Shown piece after piece: positions 15,565 to 24,518 of a stretch of DNA of 64,000 bases. Origin of the DNA: Bacilli bacterium (GTDB lineage Bacteria; Bacillota_I; Bacilli_A; RF39; UBA660); NCBI GenBank assembly GCA_900753325.1, contig CAADYO010000004.1, positions 29,625 through 93,624 on the forward strand, given 5' to 3'. The notes below the pieces were generated by a model. The model had not been told where the DNA came from. It was given only the letters and a program-made list of their open reading frames with translations, and made no database searches. Every line of letters begins with the position of its first letter. Within the stretch, counting starts at the first letter, position 1. The position numbers were made by a program, and so were the translations under genes.

Positions 15565-16668
15565 TTACTTTTTTCTAGGTGGTAATGGTGGTACTCTTCT
15601 AGGTGGTAATGGTGGTATTCTTCTAGCTGGTAACGGTGGTACATCTTTAGAAACAACTTCCTCATCACGAATACATCTAGGTAAAGAAGAAACATCAGAA
15701 GTATTAGGATGATTTCTTATATAATCAAAATGATTAATATCAGAATAACTACCACTTAATTTTTCACTACCATTCAAAGACAAATTAAGATCATAATATA
15801 ACCTAGTACCATCTTTAAAATAAACCTCAGCCCATTGATGCCCAGTAGAACCATGATTACCAGATACTAAATAGCACTGCATTCCTAAATATCTATTACT
15901 TAATAAAACTTTAAAAAGATTAGACCTTCCCGTACATATACCTTTTCCACTTTGATATGTTTTAATCGGATCGCTATGTTCCGGACACTTAGGTCTCTCT
16001 TCCCCAGCAATCATTACACTACCAGCAAATGACGTAGTTTTTCGAAGATGTTTAAATACAAAATCACATTTTTCTCTATCAGACATAGTTTCTAAAGCAT
16101 CACCATATTTCGTATAAAACTCTAATACAATTCCTTGTAAATCTAAAGCTCTTATTTTAGATCTATTATCTAACTTATCTATAACTTTATTAAAATATTC
16201 TTCTCCTCTTCTAAGTAACCACCAATCAAAAGAATTCTCTCCATAATATTGAGCACCCATTGCTGCTGTATTAGATACTTTAACATTCATCGGTAAATTT
16301 TCCAATGGAATAAATTCATTCATACCAAATTGCATACATGTAACATCTATAACTACTGGTTTATTACATTCTTTTCTAGCAAAATATTCCAATAATAAAT
16401 TTAACCCAGTCACATTAAATTCACGAGCCAAATTAAAAACAACTCTAATGCCATCAGGTAACGCATTAATATGCTCAATTATCGTATCTGGAATTAATTG
16501 ATTATTTTCCGGACTAGTAATAACTAAAGTACTACCATTCTCACAACTCAATCGATACTTAATTCCATAAATATCCATCCAAGCTCGACTACCATAGCGT
16601 TCTTCATGCATCCGATGAACATCATCTCTAAATGGACATTTAATTTTTTCTAACATAATATCATCCAC
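15565..16668 (-). CDS. Transglutaminase-like protein with PPLPPR repeats
   Basis: 367 residues, no signal peptide or membrane helix. Around residues 235-295 it shows the transglutaminase/cysteine-protease pattern: Cys in SGKGICTGRSNLF, His in GHQWAEVYF and Asp in LYYDLNLS. This gives a complete Cys-His-Asp triad. The first 200 residues are unrecognised. The last 25 residues are three tandem proline-rich units (PPLPARRI, PPLPPRRV, PPLPPRKK) that look exactly like class II SH3-domain ligands. Start is GTG at 16668 with GGAGGGG about 9 bases upstream. Paired with the laccase-domain gene. Confidence 0.6.
   Translation of the reverse strand: MDDIMLEKIKCPFRDDVHRMHEERYGSRAWMDIYGIKYRLSCENGSTLVITSPENNQLIPDTIIEHINALPDGIRVVFNLAREFNVTGLNLLLEYFARKECNKPVVIDVTCMQFGMNEFIPLENLPMNVKVSNTAAMGAQYYGENSFDWWLLRRGEEYFNKVIDKLDNRSKIRALDLQGIVLEFYTKYGDALETMSDREKCDFVFKHLRKTTSFAGSVMIAGEERPKCPEHSDPIKTYQSGKGICTGRSNLFKVLLSNRYLGMQCYLVSGNHGSTGHQWAEVYFKDGTRLYYDLNLSLNGSEKLSGSYSDINHFDYIRNHPNTSDVSSLPRCIRDEEVVSKDVPPLPARRIPPLPPRRVPPLPPRKK
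15573..15644 (-). repeat. Three 24-bp tandem repeats encoding PPLPPR units
   Basis: Units at 15573-15596, 15597-15620 and 15621-15644. The first two differ by a single base; the third has several changes. They encode the proline-rich C-terminus of the transglutaminase-like protein. Confidence 0.85.
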
Positions 16669-16739
16669 ACTAAATTCCCCCTCCGAGTCAGTTACATATT
16701 ATAGCATAAAAGAACTCTTTTTTCAATAGAAAAAGGATT

Positions 16740-18113
16740 CTAAAAACGAACCCTTTCTTCTATATAATCAACAACCTCATCAAGTTTTAAAGTAACTTGT
16801 TCCATTGTATCCCTATCTCTTAAAGTAACAGTACCCTTTTCTAAAGTATCATTATCAACTGTTAAACACCAAGGAGTACCAGATGCATCAGCCCTTCTAT
16901 ATCTCTTACCAATAGAACCAGCTTCATCATAACTACAAGAAAAATTACTAGAAAGCATCTTCCACACTTCAAGAGCTTTCTCACTATGATATTTCTTAGC
17001 CAATGGCAAAACAGATACTTTATAAGGAGCTAAATATGGATGCAAATGTAATACTTCTCTTACCTCATTATTTTCAAGTTGTTCCTCATCATATGCATCG
17101 CATAGTATTGTTAAAAACATTCTATCTACTCCAACACTTGGTTCAATTACATATGGAATATATTTCTCATTAGTCTCAGGGTCCAAATAAGCTTGACTAA
17201 CTCCAGATACCTTTTGATGTTGAGTTAAATCATAATCAGTTCGTGAAGCTATTCCCCATAATTCACCAAATCCAAATGGAAATTTATACTCAATATCAGT
17301 GGTAGCATTACTATAAAAAGATAATTCTTCTTTAGAATGATCCCTTAATCTTAAATTTTCTTTTTTTATTCCTAACGACAACAAGAAGTTATAACAATAA
17401 TCTTTATAATATTGATGCCAATTTAATTCATCCCCTGGTTTACAGAAAAATTCCATTTCCATTTGTTCAAATTCTCTAACACGGAAAATAAAATTACCTG
17501 GTGTTATTTCATTTCTAAAACTCTTACCAATCTGCCCAATACCAAATGGTACCTTAAGACGCATACTTCTTTGAACATTTAAAAAGTCAACAAATATTCC
17601 CTGTGCAGTCTCAGGTCTTAAATATACTGTGCTTTTAGCATCTTCAGTAACTCCCTGAAATGTCTTAAACATTAAATTAAATTCTCTTATATCAGTATAA
17701 TCAAGTGCCCCACAATTTGGACAAACTACATTATGCTCCTTAATATAATTCATTAATTCTTCATGATTCATACCACCAGCATCTTCTACTCCATCAGCTT
17801 CAACTAATTTATCAGCACGATGTCTAGTTTTACACTTTTTGCAATCAATTAACGGATCAGAAAATGTTGCAATATGTCCAGATGCTTCCCAAGTCTTTGG
17901 ATTCATAAGTATTGCACTATCAAGTCCCACACAATTAATATCTTCTTGAATAAACTTTTTCATCCAAGCATTTTTAATATTATTTTTAAGCAAAACTCCT
18001 AAAGAACCATAATCCCAAGTATTTGCAAGTCCACCATATATTTCACTTCCTTGAAAAACAAATCCATATTGCTTACAATAATTAACTATTTTTTCCATTG
18101 TTAAATCTTTCAT
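16740..18113 (-). CDS. glyS: Glycyl-tRNA synthetase (dimeric type)
   Basis: 457 residues, the alpha2 class II enzyme rather than the Bacillus alpha2beta2 type. Seen: YGGLANTWDYGSLGVLLKNNIKNAWM near the start, zinc-site cysteines in CKKCKTRHRADK and VCPNCGALDY, motif 2 FRNEITPGNFIFRVREFEQMEMEFF and motif 3 EPSVGVDRMFL. C-terminal anticodon-binding domain intact. Its ATG overlaps the TGA of the upstream unknown gene by 4 bases, and the pair is controlled by a T-box leader. Lies in the recO neighbourhood, as glyQS does in Bacillus. Confidence 0.97.
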   Translation of the reverse strand: MKDLTMEKIVNYCKQYGFVFQGSEIYGGLANTWDYGSLGVLLKNNIKNAWMKKFIQEDINCVGLDSAILMNPKTWEASGHIATFSDPLIDCKKCKTRHRADKLVEADGVEDAGGMNHEELMNYIKEHNVVCPNCGALDYTDIREFNLMFKTFQGVTEDAKSTVYLRPETAQGIFVDFLNVQRSMRLKVPFGIGQIGKSFRNEITPGNFIFRVREFEQMEMEFFCKPGDELNWHQYYKDYCYNFLLSLGIKKENLRLRDHSKEELSFYSNATTDIEYKFPFGFGELWGIASRTDYDLTQHQKVSGVSQAYLDPETNEKYIPYVIEPSVGVDRMFLTILCDAYDEEQLENNEVREVLHLHPYLAPYKVSVLPLAKKYHSEKALEVWKMLSSNFSCSYDEAGSIGKRYRRADASGTPWCLTVDNDTLEKGTVTLRDRDTMEQVTLKLDEVVDYIEERVRF

Positions 18114-18874
18114 TTAAATTCCTCCATTCTCTTTTTCAATACCTTATTTCCATTATCTTTAGCATTATTATACACTTTATTATGATTAATAGTTATAGCC
18201 TCAATTTCCGGAACTAAACCATTATCAACTATTATAGTAGGAGCTTTATACCCAAAATATCTTCTGAAACCGTTATCACTTTTTTCCAAAAAAGAAATTT
18301 TAGAACTATCTGAACCATCAAAAATTTCCTCTCTTGTCATAACAACTTCTCCATCAACTAACATCTTTCCAATAAATTTAGTTAAAAAGTTCCTTTCAAA
18401 ATCTCTAATACTACCATTCTTACAAGATAGAAAAAACTTATACCTTTTTCCATCATAATCATAAGAAGATTTACCATCCAACATTGAAATAGAAATATCA
18501 CTATCAACTAAATTCATATTTTCAATAAAAAATAATCTATCATGTTTATATTTCATCATCAATTTTCTAGCTACTTCTATATCAATAGGAACACCTATTT
18601 TTAATAATGTTTCATCATCTCCACTGACATTAATAGCATTACCAGAAAACTCATAATTACTTATACTTTTAATACTATGAGATTGTAAAAAATACTCAAT
18701 AATTTTACTAACAATTTGTTTTTTATCTAGTCCTCTTAATGTCTCTGTAAATTTTTTCTTTTCTATCATTTCATTACTATTATGATTATCACTAGATACA
18801 AAGACCTCATTATGTAAAATACTAATTCTTTTATAATTATTAGTATTCAAATGCTTAACACCTATTATTTTCAA
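18110..18874 (-). CDS. Unknown protein co-transcribed with glyS
   Basis: About 254 residues, soluble, no motif I recognise. It starts best at TTG 18874 (GATGGTGG lies 6 bases upstream); an ATG at 18892 has no ribosome binding site. Features seen are a basic C-terminus (NKVLKKRMEEFK) and a charged central region with FFLSCKNGSIRDFERNFLTKFIG. It lies between the glycine T-box and glyS and overlaps glyS by 4 bases, so it is expressed when tRNA-Gly is uncharged. That suggests, without proving, a role linked to glycine or tRNA-Gly. Confidence 0.6.
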   Translation of the reverse strand: MKIIGVKHLNTNNYKRISILHNEVFVSSDNHNSNEMIEKKKFTETLRGLDKKQIVSKIIEYFLQSHSIKSISNYEFSGNAINVSGDDETLLKIGVPIDIEVARKLMMKYKHDRLFFIENMNLVDSDISISMLDGKSSYDYDGKRYKFFLSCKNGSIRDFERNFLTKFIGKMLVDGEVVMTREEIFDGSDSSKISFLEKSDNGFRRYFGYKAPTIIVDNGLVPEIEAITINHNKVYNNAKDNGNKVLKKRMEEFK

Positions 18875-18901
18875 GTCTAAACCACCATCCATTCTAAGAA
18901 T

Positions 18902-19020
18902 AAAAAACTTCCAGAATATATAAGGACGAGTATACCCGCGGTTCCACCTTACTTATTCCAGAAGAATCATCTTTAATAATATACTGCTCAAAGCTTTCCA
19001 CGCTCGTCATCACACTTATA
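18902..19020 (-). promoter_or_regulatory. T-box leader of the glyS operon (compact)
   Basis: Complement of 18936-18950 reads AAGGTGGAACCGCGG, the T-box that pairs with the tRNA acceptor end. An 18-base arm (18947-18964) pairs with 18908-18925 (17 of 18 including wobbles) followed by T6, giving the terminator; the short AAGG/CCTT pairing gives the antiterminator. With the predicted start at about 19020 only some 55 bases remain for stem I, where a hairpin loop shows GGA, a candidate glycine specifier. Confidence 0.82.
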
Positions 19021-19026
19021 AACATA

Positions 19027-19055
19027 AATATATATAAAATATAACCAGTTGTCAA
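19027..19055 (-). promoter_or_regulatory. Sigma-A promoter of the glyS T-box operon
   Basis: Minus strand TTGACA (19050-19055), 17-base spacer, TATATT (19027-19032). Confidence 0.75.
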
Positions 19056-19063
19056 GAACTTAA

Positions 19064-20878
19064 TTATCTTGCTGGTGGATTATGAAAAGAAACCTCAGTT
19101 TGTGTCATAACTCCATTTGAAAACTTCTTCATCATTTCTTGTTCAGGAGAATAAGCCATATCAGAATCAACTATATGCGCATCAAGATCTTCTCCATTTG
19201 ATCCAGTAACTGTATATCCACCAAGATATGGCGTATGTCCAGTCACCATAATATTATTAGGACCGCCAGGAGCAAGTTCACTTGGAATAACCAACTTAAC
19301 CAAGTCAGGTTCATCTGGCCTATACCATAAAATTGAATATATTTGTCTTTCCAAAGGTGTTTGCTTTCCATATTCTAAATAATTATCTCTTAAACATAAA
19401 TCAGGATTATTATCATATGCTTCCTTGTTAAATATAGCGTGAGCCAAATAATAAGTTTTGCCATCATATTTGTGAACAGCCTGTAATTTACGTGAACCTA
19501 ACCATTCTCTAAGTTCTGCAAACTTAACAGGATCACTTCTTCTAAGCTCATCAACTTCCGAAATAGTTCCAGTTTGACCATTATGCAATAAATTTCTCTG
19601 TCCAACTCCTTTTTGTGGAGTATCATTATCATCCATATACTTATATAGAAAATCATCATGATTACCAGCTAAATAAACAACTTTATCAGGGTACTGATCG
19701 CACAAAGCCTTAATAGTACGTAACAAAGCAATACTACCAGTACCAGAACCATCAATTCCTCTATCTGTAGCATCACCAAGTATATAAATCTTATCATACT
19801 CTTTTACATAGTAATCTTGAATTTTTTTAACTGGCCATTCAACATTATGAAAATCACTTACAACAACAAATGTGCCATCATCTGTTTTAGAAGAAATTGG
19901 CTTACTTCCAGTCGTACTATTTGTAGGATTAGAATAGTTACTACCTACACCTTCATCTGAATATCCCAAATTAGAATCCTTAAAATCTGGTTCAATTTTA
20001 AAACTGTATCCAACACCATCACGGAAAACTGCATTCGCTGCCAAATGATAACCACTTGTAGTATTTATTAATCTATCATAGAGAGATTTTTCACCAGATA
20101 TAGCTAACTTTGTTAACGCACGAAGATGATTCATATCATAGTTAATATATCCATGTAACATATCATATAAAACAGCTAGTCTATCAGCCGTATAAAAAAC
20201 AGATTCATCCTTCCTATATTCTCCAAGTCTTTTAATATCCCATAAAATCTTACTATCAAAAGTACCATTTTCAACTTCTGAAGCAAGGTTTCCATAGAAC
20301 GAATTATCTGAATAGATTTTTGCCATCGTATGAAAATATGCAGAATAGTCACAGCCAAGACTTAAAAAAAGTGTAACATCATCATATTCAGGAAAAACTT
20401 TAACTCCCATGCTAGGAATTTCATTACCACACTCTTCTAAAGCCCTACAAAGATTAGCACGTAAATTTCTATCATATAAAGCATCAAAATCATCATCAAT
20501 ATCAAAACGTCTAGTCTTAGCAATATTACGATTAACACCATTGACAAACAAATTAAATGCTCTAACATATGTAAACAACGAATCAAAATTATTTAGACAA
20601 GTAGGTTCAGATAAAAAAGCAGGAATATCATAAAGAGGCCTATCCTTCTCTATAAATCTTCTATCATCATACCTATTATAAGCATCATCAACCAATTTAT
20701 AATAATCATTCAATCGTTCCCCACTGATATTAGCAGAACCGCTATATCCAAGCATAATAGATTGCAAAAATTTCTCAACACTACAACCATGATTAAAAAA
20801 ATCTTTAATCTCCTCAACTGATAAAACTTGATTTTCATCAAAGCATTGATAATGATAATTTCCAGGCTTCATTGCCAT
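19064..20878 (-). CDS. Calcineurin-like phosphoesterase with large N-terminal domain
   Basis: 604 residues. The C-terminal part (about 335-590) has all metallophosphoesterase motifs: SDFH (about residue 340), GDATDRG (about 370), GNHDD (about 404), an AHAIF histidine and VTGHTPY (about 546). GDxxDRG and GNHD spacing is like the PPP-type Ser/Thr and diadenosine tetraphosphate phosphatases. The first 330 residues (starting MAMKPGNYHYQCF) match nothing I know and look helical. Start ATG follows GGAGGG. Monocistronic: the glyS promoter begins just after its stop. Substrate unknown. Confidence 0.8.
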   Translation of the reverse strand: MAMKPGNYHYQCFDENQVLSVEEIKDFFNHGCSVEKFLQSIMLGYSGSANISGERLNDYYKLVDDAYNRYDDRRFIEKDRPLYDIPAFLSEPTCLNNFDSLFTYVRAFNLFVNGVNRNIAKTRRFDIDDDFDALYDRNLRANLCRALEECGNEIPSMGVKVFPEYDDVTLFLSLGCDYSAYFHTMAKIYSDNSFYGNLASEVENGTFDSKILWDIKRLGEYRKDESVFYTADRLAVLYDMLHGYINYDMNHLRALTKLAISGEKSLYDRLINTTSGYHLAANAVFRDGVGYSFKIEPDFKDSNLGYSDEGVGSNYSNPTNSTTGSKPISSKTDDGTFVVVSDFHNVEWPVKKIQDYYVKEYDKIYILGDATDRGIDGSGTGSIALLRTIKALCDQYPDKVVYLAGNHDDFLYKYMDDNDTPQKGVGQRNLLHNGQTGTISEVDELRRSDPVKFAELREWLGSRKLQAVHKYDGKTYYLAHAIFNKEAYDNNPDLCLRDNYLEYGKQTPLERQIYSILWYRPDEPDLVKLVIPSELAPGGPNNIMVTGHTPYLGGYTVTGSNGEDLDAHIVDSDMAYSPEQEMMKKFSNGVMTQTEVSFHNPPAR

Positions 20879-20962
20879 AATAATCCCTCCACTTAGTTCT
20901 ACTTATCAACTTACTCAAAAACTACGTACAGTATACAAAAAAAAAGACATTTTGTCAATTTT

Positions 20963-21490
20963 TCATACTTCATAAACCCAGCCTGGTTGCCAATTACCAG
21001 TCTTTCGCCAATCAGTTTTAATAGCCTCTTCCATACTAATTTTCTTTGTTATAACATCAAGTGCTAACTGTGGAGCCCTATGAGCAACAATACCAATTGT
21101 CTTATCACTATATTTATCCTTTAATTCATAAATAAATTCACGCATACGCATCTCTACATCTTTTAAAGACTCACCATTAGGAAAAGGTTCATCTACATGT
21201 TCCTCATATATAACTAAATCTTTACTTTCACCATCTAAGTCCCCATAATTACATTCTCTAAGTCTTACATCTTGAATCTTTAAAACATCAGGAAAAGCAA
21301 TATTACTAGATTCAATAGCTCTTACTAAATCGGATGTAAAAATAATATCAAACTTAATATTCTCATTCACTTTTCCTAAATTCTTAGCTTGACATCTCCC
21401 TAATTCATTTAATTCAGCTTGCTTCCAGCCAGAACATTTTTTACTAGCATTATCATAAGTAGTACCATGTACAAAATATATAATTCTCAT
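20963..21490 (-). CDS. Histidine phosphatase family protein, VHGTT variant
   Basis: 175 residues of the phosphoglycerate mutase-like fold. The active-site motif normally RHGET is VHGTT (residues 7-11), so the catalytic His is kept but the preceding Arg is not; the second Arg in TSDLVRAIES, the acid region LRECNYGDLDG and the second His in VAHRAP are present. I recall a subfamily with FVHGTT as its normal form, so it may be active. Probable small-molecule phosphatase. 16 bases downstream of recO, likely co-transcribed. Confidence 0.8.
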   Translation of the reverse strand: MRIIYFVHGTTYDNASKKCSGWKQAELNELGRCQAKNLGKVNENIKFDIIFTSDLVRAIESSNIAFPDVLKIQDVRLRECNYGDLDGESKDLVIYEEHVDEPFPNGESLKDVEMRMREFIYELKDKYSDKTIGIVAHRAPQLALDVITKKISMEEAIKTDWRKTGNWQPGWVYEV

Positions 21491-21505
21491 ATTTACTCCT
21501 AAAAA

Positions 21506-22246
21506 TCAACTGGTTAATTGATTTACCTTTTTAATAAAATCCTTACTTTTCAAATAAAGACCTGTATATTTTTCATAATATTCATCTAAAAATTGATTTA
21601 TTTCTTTAGTAACCAAATTAGAAACATTTAATTTAGATATATTTTTAATATCAACATAATAATATAACCTAATCATCTTAATTGTCTTATCACTAACTAA
21701 ACCCTCATTGCGATAACATTCTCTACAAACATACCCAAAACAAGATGCATTAAGTGTAACAATATCCCTATTGCTACCACATTTCCCACAAGCATCAATA
21801 CATGGCTTAACTCCTAAGAAATCAAGTAATTTAAGTTCCAAAATATTGGTAAGAACAATTGGACTAAATCCTTCATCTATTTTATTTAATGTATCTCTAA
21901 GTAAGGGAAATATTAAAGAATCATCATTCTGCTTAACAACCTGCATAACTAAATCAATTATATAAGAAGCATAACTGACTCTTTCTAAATCCATAAGTAT
22001 CTTAGCATAAGAATTAATAACATCAACACTAATTAATGTAGATAAACCATTCTCTTTATAATAAACATTAAATTTCCCATAAACAAGTCTTCTGCTTACA
22101 CCCCTAAGCTTACTCTTAATATTTCTACATCCTTTAGACATAACACCAATAAATCCATATTTATCAGTTAAAACATTAAGTATTTTACTAGACTCACTAT
22201 AATTAGTCTCACTCAAAATAATTCCTTCAAAACTCTCAATTGTCAA
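21506..22246 (-). CDS. recO: DNA repair protein RecO
   Basis: 246 residues, normal length. N-terminal OB fold begins TIESFEGIILSETNYSESSKILNVLT, and the C-terminal zinc finger has CGKCG and CRECY cysteine pairs. RecO loads RecA on SSB-coated DNA with RecR. The start codon is TTG at 22246, six bases after the stop of yqzL with AGTGATG as a weak site. The era-yqzL-recO order is that of Bacillus. Confidence 0.93.
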   Translation of the reverse strand: MTIESFEGIILSETNYSESSKILNVLTDKYGFIGVMSKGCRNIKSKLRGVSRRLVYGKFNVYYKENGLSTLISVDVINSYAKILMDLERVSYASYIIDLVMQVVKQNDDSLIFPLLRDTLNKIDEGFSPIVLTNILELKLLDFLGVKPCIDACGKCGSNRDIVTLNASCFGYVCRECYRNEGLVSDKTIKMIRLYYYVDIKNISKLNVSNLVTKEINQFLDEYYEKYTGLYLKSKDFIKKVNQLTS

Positions 22247-22252
22247 AATACA

Positions 22253-22336
22253 TCACTTCTTCTTTATTTGTTGCAACAAATTATAATATTTAATATCTCC
22301 AGTACTCCTAAATAAATCCCAAAGTATTTTATCCAT
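22253..22336 (-). CDS. yqzL: YqzL-family small protein
   Basis: 27 residues, starting MDKILWDLFRSTGDIKYYNL and ending in a lysine run. The pattern W-x-x-F-x-x-T-G-x-I-x-x-Y matches Bacillus YqzL, which also sits between era and recO. AGGTG lies 6-7 bases before the ATG. Function unknown in any organism to my knowledge. The size makes it easy to overlook. Confidence 0.85.
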   Translation of the reverse strand: MDKILWDLFRSTGDIKYYNLLQQIKKK

Positions 22337-22388
22337 AAAATCACCTCTATTAATATAGTGATGACTTTTTTTATTTTCTATACAAAAA

Positions 22389-23279
22389 TTACATATCTTC
22401 TTCTTTTAAGCCCAATTCTAAAAAGTATTTTTCTTGATCACGCCAATTTTTTAGTGTTTTAACATAAGTTTCCAAAAATACTTTTTTACCTAAAAACTCT
22501 TCCATATCATGTCTTGCTCTAGTACCAATTTCTTTTAACATTTGACCTTGTTTACCAATAATAATTTTCTTTATATTGTCTCTATCTACAACAATCAAGA
22601 CTTGAATATGAACAGTTTTTTCATCTTCTTCATAATTTTCAACATAACAAGTAACTGTATGAGGAACTTCATCATGTGTAAGTTCTAATATTTTTTCACG
22701 AACAAATTCACCCATAATAAATCTAGTTGTAACATTAGTAAGTTCTTCTTCTGAATATATTGCATCCATCTCTGGTAAATATTTTTTTATACAATCTATT
22801 AATAATGATATATTATCATCCTTCAAAGCAGATATTGGAATAATCTCTTTAAAATCATACAACTCTTTTAATTCATTAATTCTCTCTAATAAAACTCTTT
22901 TATCTTTAACTAAATCAATTTTATTAAGTAACAAGAAAACTGGTGAAATTTTTTCTTTAATTCTGTCTAATATAAATTGATCTCCCTTACCAAATCCTTT
23001 AGAAATATCTACTAAAAATAAAACAACATCTACCCCATCCGTATAATTATAAGCTTTTTTATTCATTAGACTTCCTAATTTATTATTAGGTTTATGTATA
23101 CCAGGAGTATCTACAAATACAATTTGTGCTTCATCATCATTATAAATTCCCTCTATTATATTTCTAGTAGTACCTGAAACATTAGAAGTAATTGCAAGCT
23201 TCATTCCAAGTATTCTATTAAGAAGTGTACTCTTCCCAACATTAGGTCTACCTACTAAACTAACAAATCCACATCTCAT
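22389..23279 (-). CDS. era: GTPase Era
   Basis: 296 residues. G1 GRPNVGKST, switch GTTRN, G3 DTPGIH, G4 NKID and G5 SA are all present, followed by a C-terminal KH domain (KKIIIGKQGQMLKEIGTRARHDME). Binds the 3' end of 16S rRNA and helps 30S maturation. The ATG overlaps the stop of cdd by 4 bases. Confidence 0.97.
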   Translation of the reverse strand: MRCGFVSLVGRPNVGKSTLLNRILGMKLAITSNVSGTTRNIIEGIYNDDEAQIVFVDTPGIHKPNNKLGSLMNKKAYNYTDGVDVVLFLVDISKGFGKGDQFILDRIKEKISPVFLLLNKIDLVKDKRVLLERINELKELYDFKEIIPISALKDDNISLLIDCIKKYLPEMDAIYSEEELTNVTTRFIMGEFVREKILELTHDEVPHTVTCYVENYEEDEKTVHIQVLIVVDRDNIKKIIIGKQGQMLKEIGTRARHDMEEFLGKKVFLETYVKTLKNWRDQEKYFLELGLKEEDM

Positions 23280-23662
23280 TGTAAATCCTCACTTCCAAAT
23301 GGATAAGGACAAATTTCTTCTACTGTATATTCTCTATATTCACCTGTTGTTGCATAGCATCTAATAGTAGCATCTTTTTCAAACATTTCAGAAATTACTT
23401 GTCGACAGATAAAACAAGGCATACCAATTTTTCCAGATGAAACCATCACATTAAGTTCTCTAAATTCTCCCGGTTTATAACCAGCACTAATAGCGGAAAC
23501 AATTGCACTTCTCTCGGCACAAATAGCTCCACCGTAACTAGCATTTTCAACATTTACTCCGCAAAATTCTCTACCATCTTTTGTAACTAAAATAGCACTA
23601 ACTGCATATTTAGAATATGGTGAATAACTATTTTTTTGTAATTCTAATAACTTTTCTTTCAT
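23276..23662 (-). CDS. cdd: Cytidine deaminase
   Basis: 128 residues. Zinc-dependent deamination of cytidine/deoxycytidine for pyrimidine salvage. The zinc motifs are C-A-E in GGAICAERSAI (catalytic Glu) and PCFICRQ. SPYSKYAVSA binds the substrate. Overlaps dgkA upstream and era downstream by 4 bases each, as in the Bacillus block. Confidence 0.95.
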   Translation of the reverse strand: MKEKLLELQKNSYSPYSKYAVSAILVTKDGREFCGVNVENASYGGAICAERSAIVSAISAGYKPGEFRELNVMVSSGKIGMPCFICRQVISEMFEKDATIRCYATTGEYREYTVEEICPYPFGSEDLQ

Positions 23663-24078
23663 AATAAGCCTCCTATAAAATTAATTAACTTTGGCACAAA
23701 TATAGTTAAACCAATAATAGCGGAAATAATTGCTATCATTAAAACTCCTGCACTAGCCGTATCTTTAGTAGCCTTTGCTAAAGGATGTATATCAGGTGAT
23801 ACTAAGTCAACTAAATACTCAATTGAAGTATTAAAAAATTCAGCCATTAAAACCAAACCAATAAGTACTAAACAAATTAACCATTCCGTATAACTAATCT
23901 TTAAAATAAAACCAAAGATAATAACTAAACAAGCAATAACACTATGTATTTTTAAATTTTGTTCACCAATATAAGCCTGTACAATTCCTTCAAATGCATA
24001 CTTAAAACTATTAGTTAATCTTTTTTTATCAATTTTTAAGTTAGGGACCTTACTACTATCTTTTAATTCCATACTCAC
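23659..24078 (-). CDS. dgkA: Undecaprenol/diacylglycerol kinase
   Basis: About 139 residues with three to four membrane helices. The family core is visible: SFKYAFEGIVQAYIGEQNLKIH, then EFFNTSIEYLVDLV and HPLAKATKDTASAGVL, which carry the catalytic and metal-binding acidic residues. Gram-positive members phosphorylate undecaprenol. I place the start at GTG 24078 (AGGAGG 6 bases upstream) or ATG 24072; a longer frame to 24120 overlaps ybeY and lacks a site. Confidence 0.92.
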   Translation of the reverse strand: MSMELKDSSKVPNLKIDKKRLTNSFKYAFEGIVQAYIGEQNLKIHSVIACLVIIFGFILKISYTEWLICLVLIGLVLMAEFFNTSIEYLVDLVSPDIHPLAKATKDTASAGVLMIAIISAIIGLTIFVPKLINFIGGLL

Positions 24079-24508
24079 TAAGTACCTCCTCCTGCTTAGT
24101 AAACATAACCTTTTCATCATCTTTAGTCATATGATCATAACCAAGTAAATGATAAAAACCATGAACGGCTAAAAAAGAAAGTTCACGAAGAAATGAATGT
24201 CCATATTCTAAAGCTTGAGATGAAGCCTTATCAACTGAAATGTATATATCTCCTAAAATTCTCTCTTCAGTAGGTAAAACCAAACTATCTTCATCCTCTA
24301 ACGCAAAAGTAATAACATCAGTTTCTCTATCAATATGTCTATAATTTTTATTTAATTCATGAATATAATCATTATCAACTATTATTAAATTAAAAGATGT
24401 ATTAGTAAGATTTTCTTTTTTCATAGCACTAATTAAAACATCTCTAACTGTTTCTAACTCCTTAATATCCTTATCAGTTTGATTAAAAACACAAATATTA
24501 TTATTCAT
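24056..24508 (-). CDS. ybeY: Endoribonuclease YbeY
   Basis: 150 residues. The zinc site reads HGFYHLLGYDH (about residues 114-124), a version of the family H-G-x-L-H-L-x-G-Y-D-H, with TDVITFALED and LGDIYIS upstream. Needed for 16S rRNA 3'-end maturation. AGGAGG just before the ATG. The end overlaps the start region of dgkA by about 20 bases. In Bacillus phoH and yqfF come just before it; here a VanZ gene takes that place. Confidence 0.93.
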   Translation of the reverse strand: MNNNICVFNQTDKDIKELETVRDVLISAMKKENLTNTSFNLIIVDNDYIHELNKNYRHIDRETDVITFALEDEDSLVLPTEERILGDIYISVDKASSQALEYGHSFLRELSFLAVHGFYHLLGYDHMTKDDEKVMFTKQEEVLSEYGIKR

Positions 24509-24518
24509 TAAACTCCTC

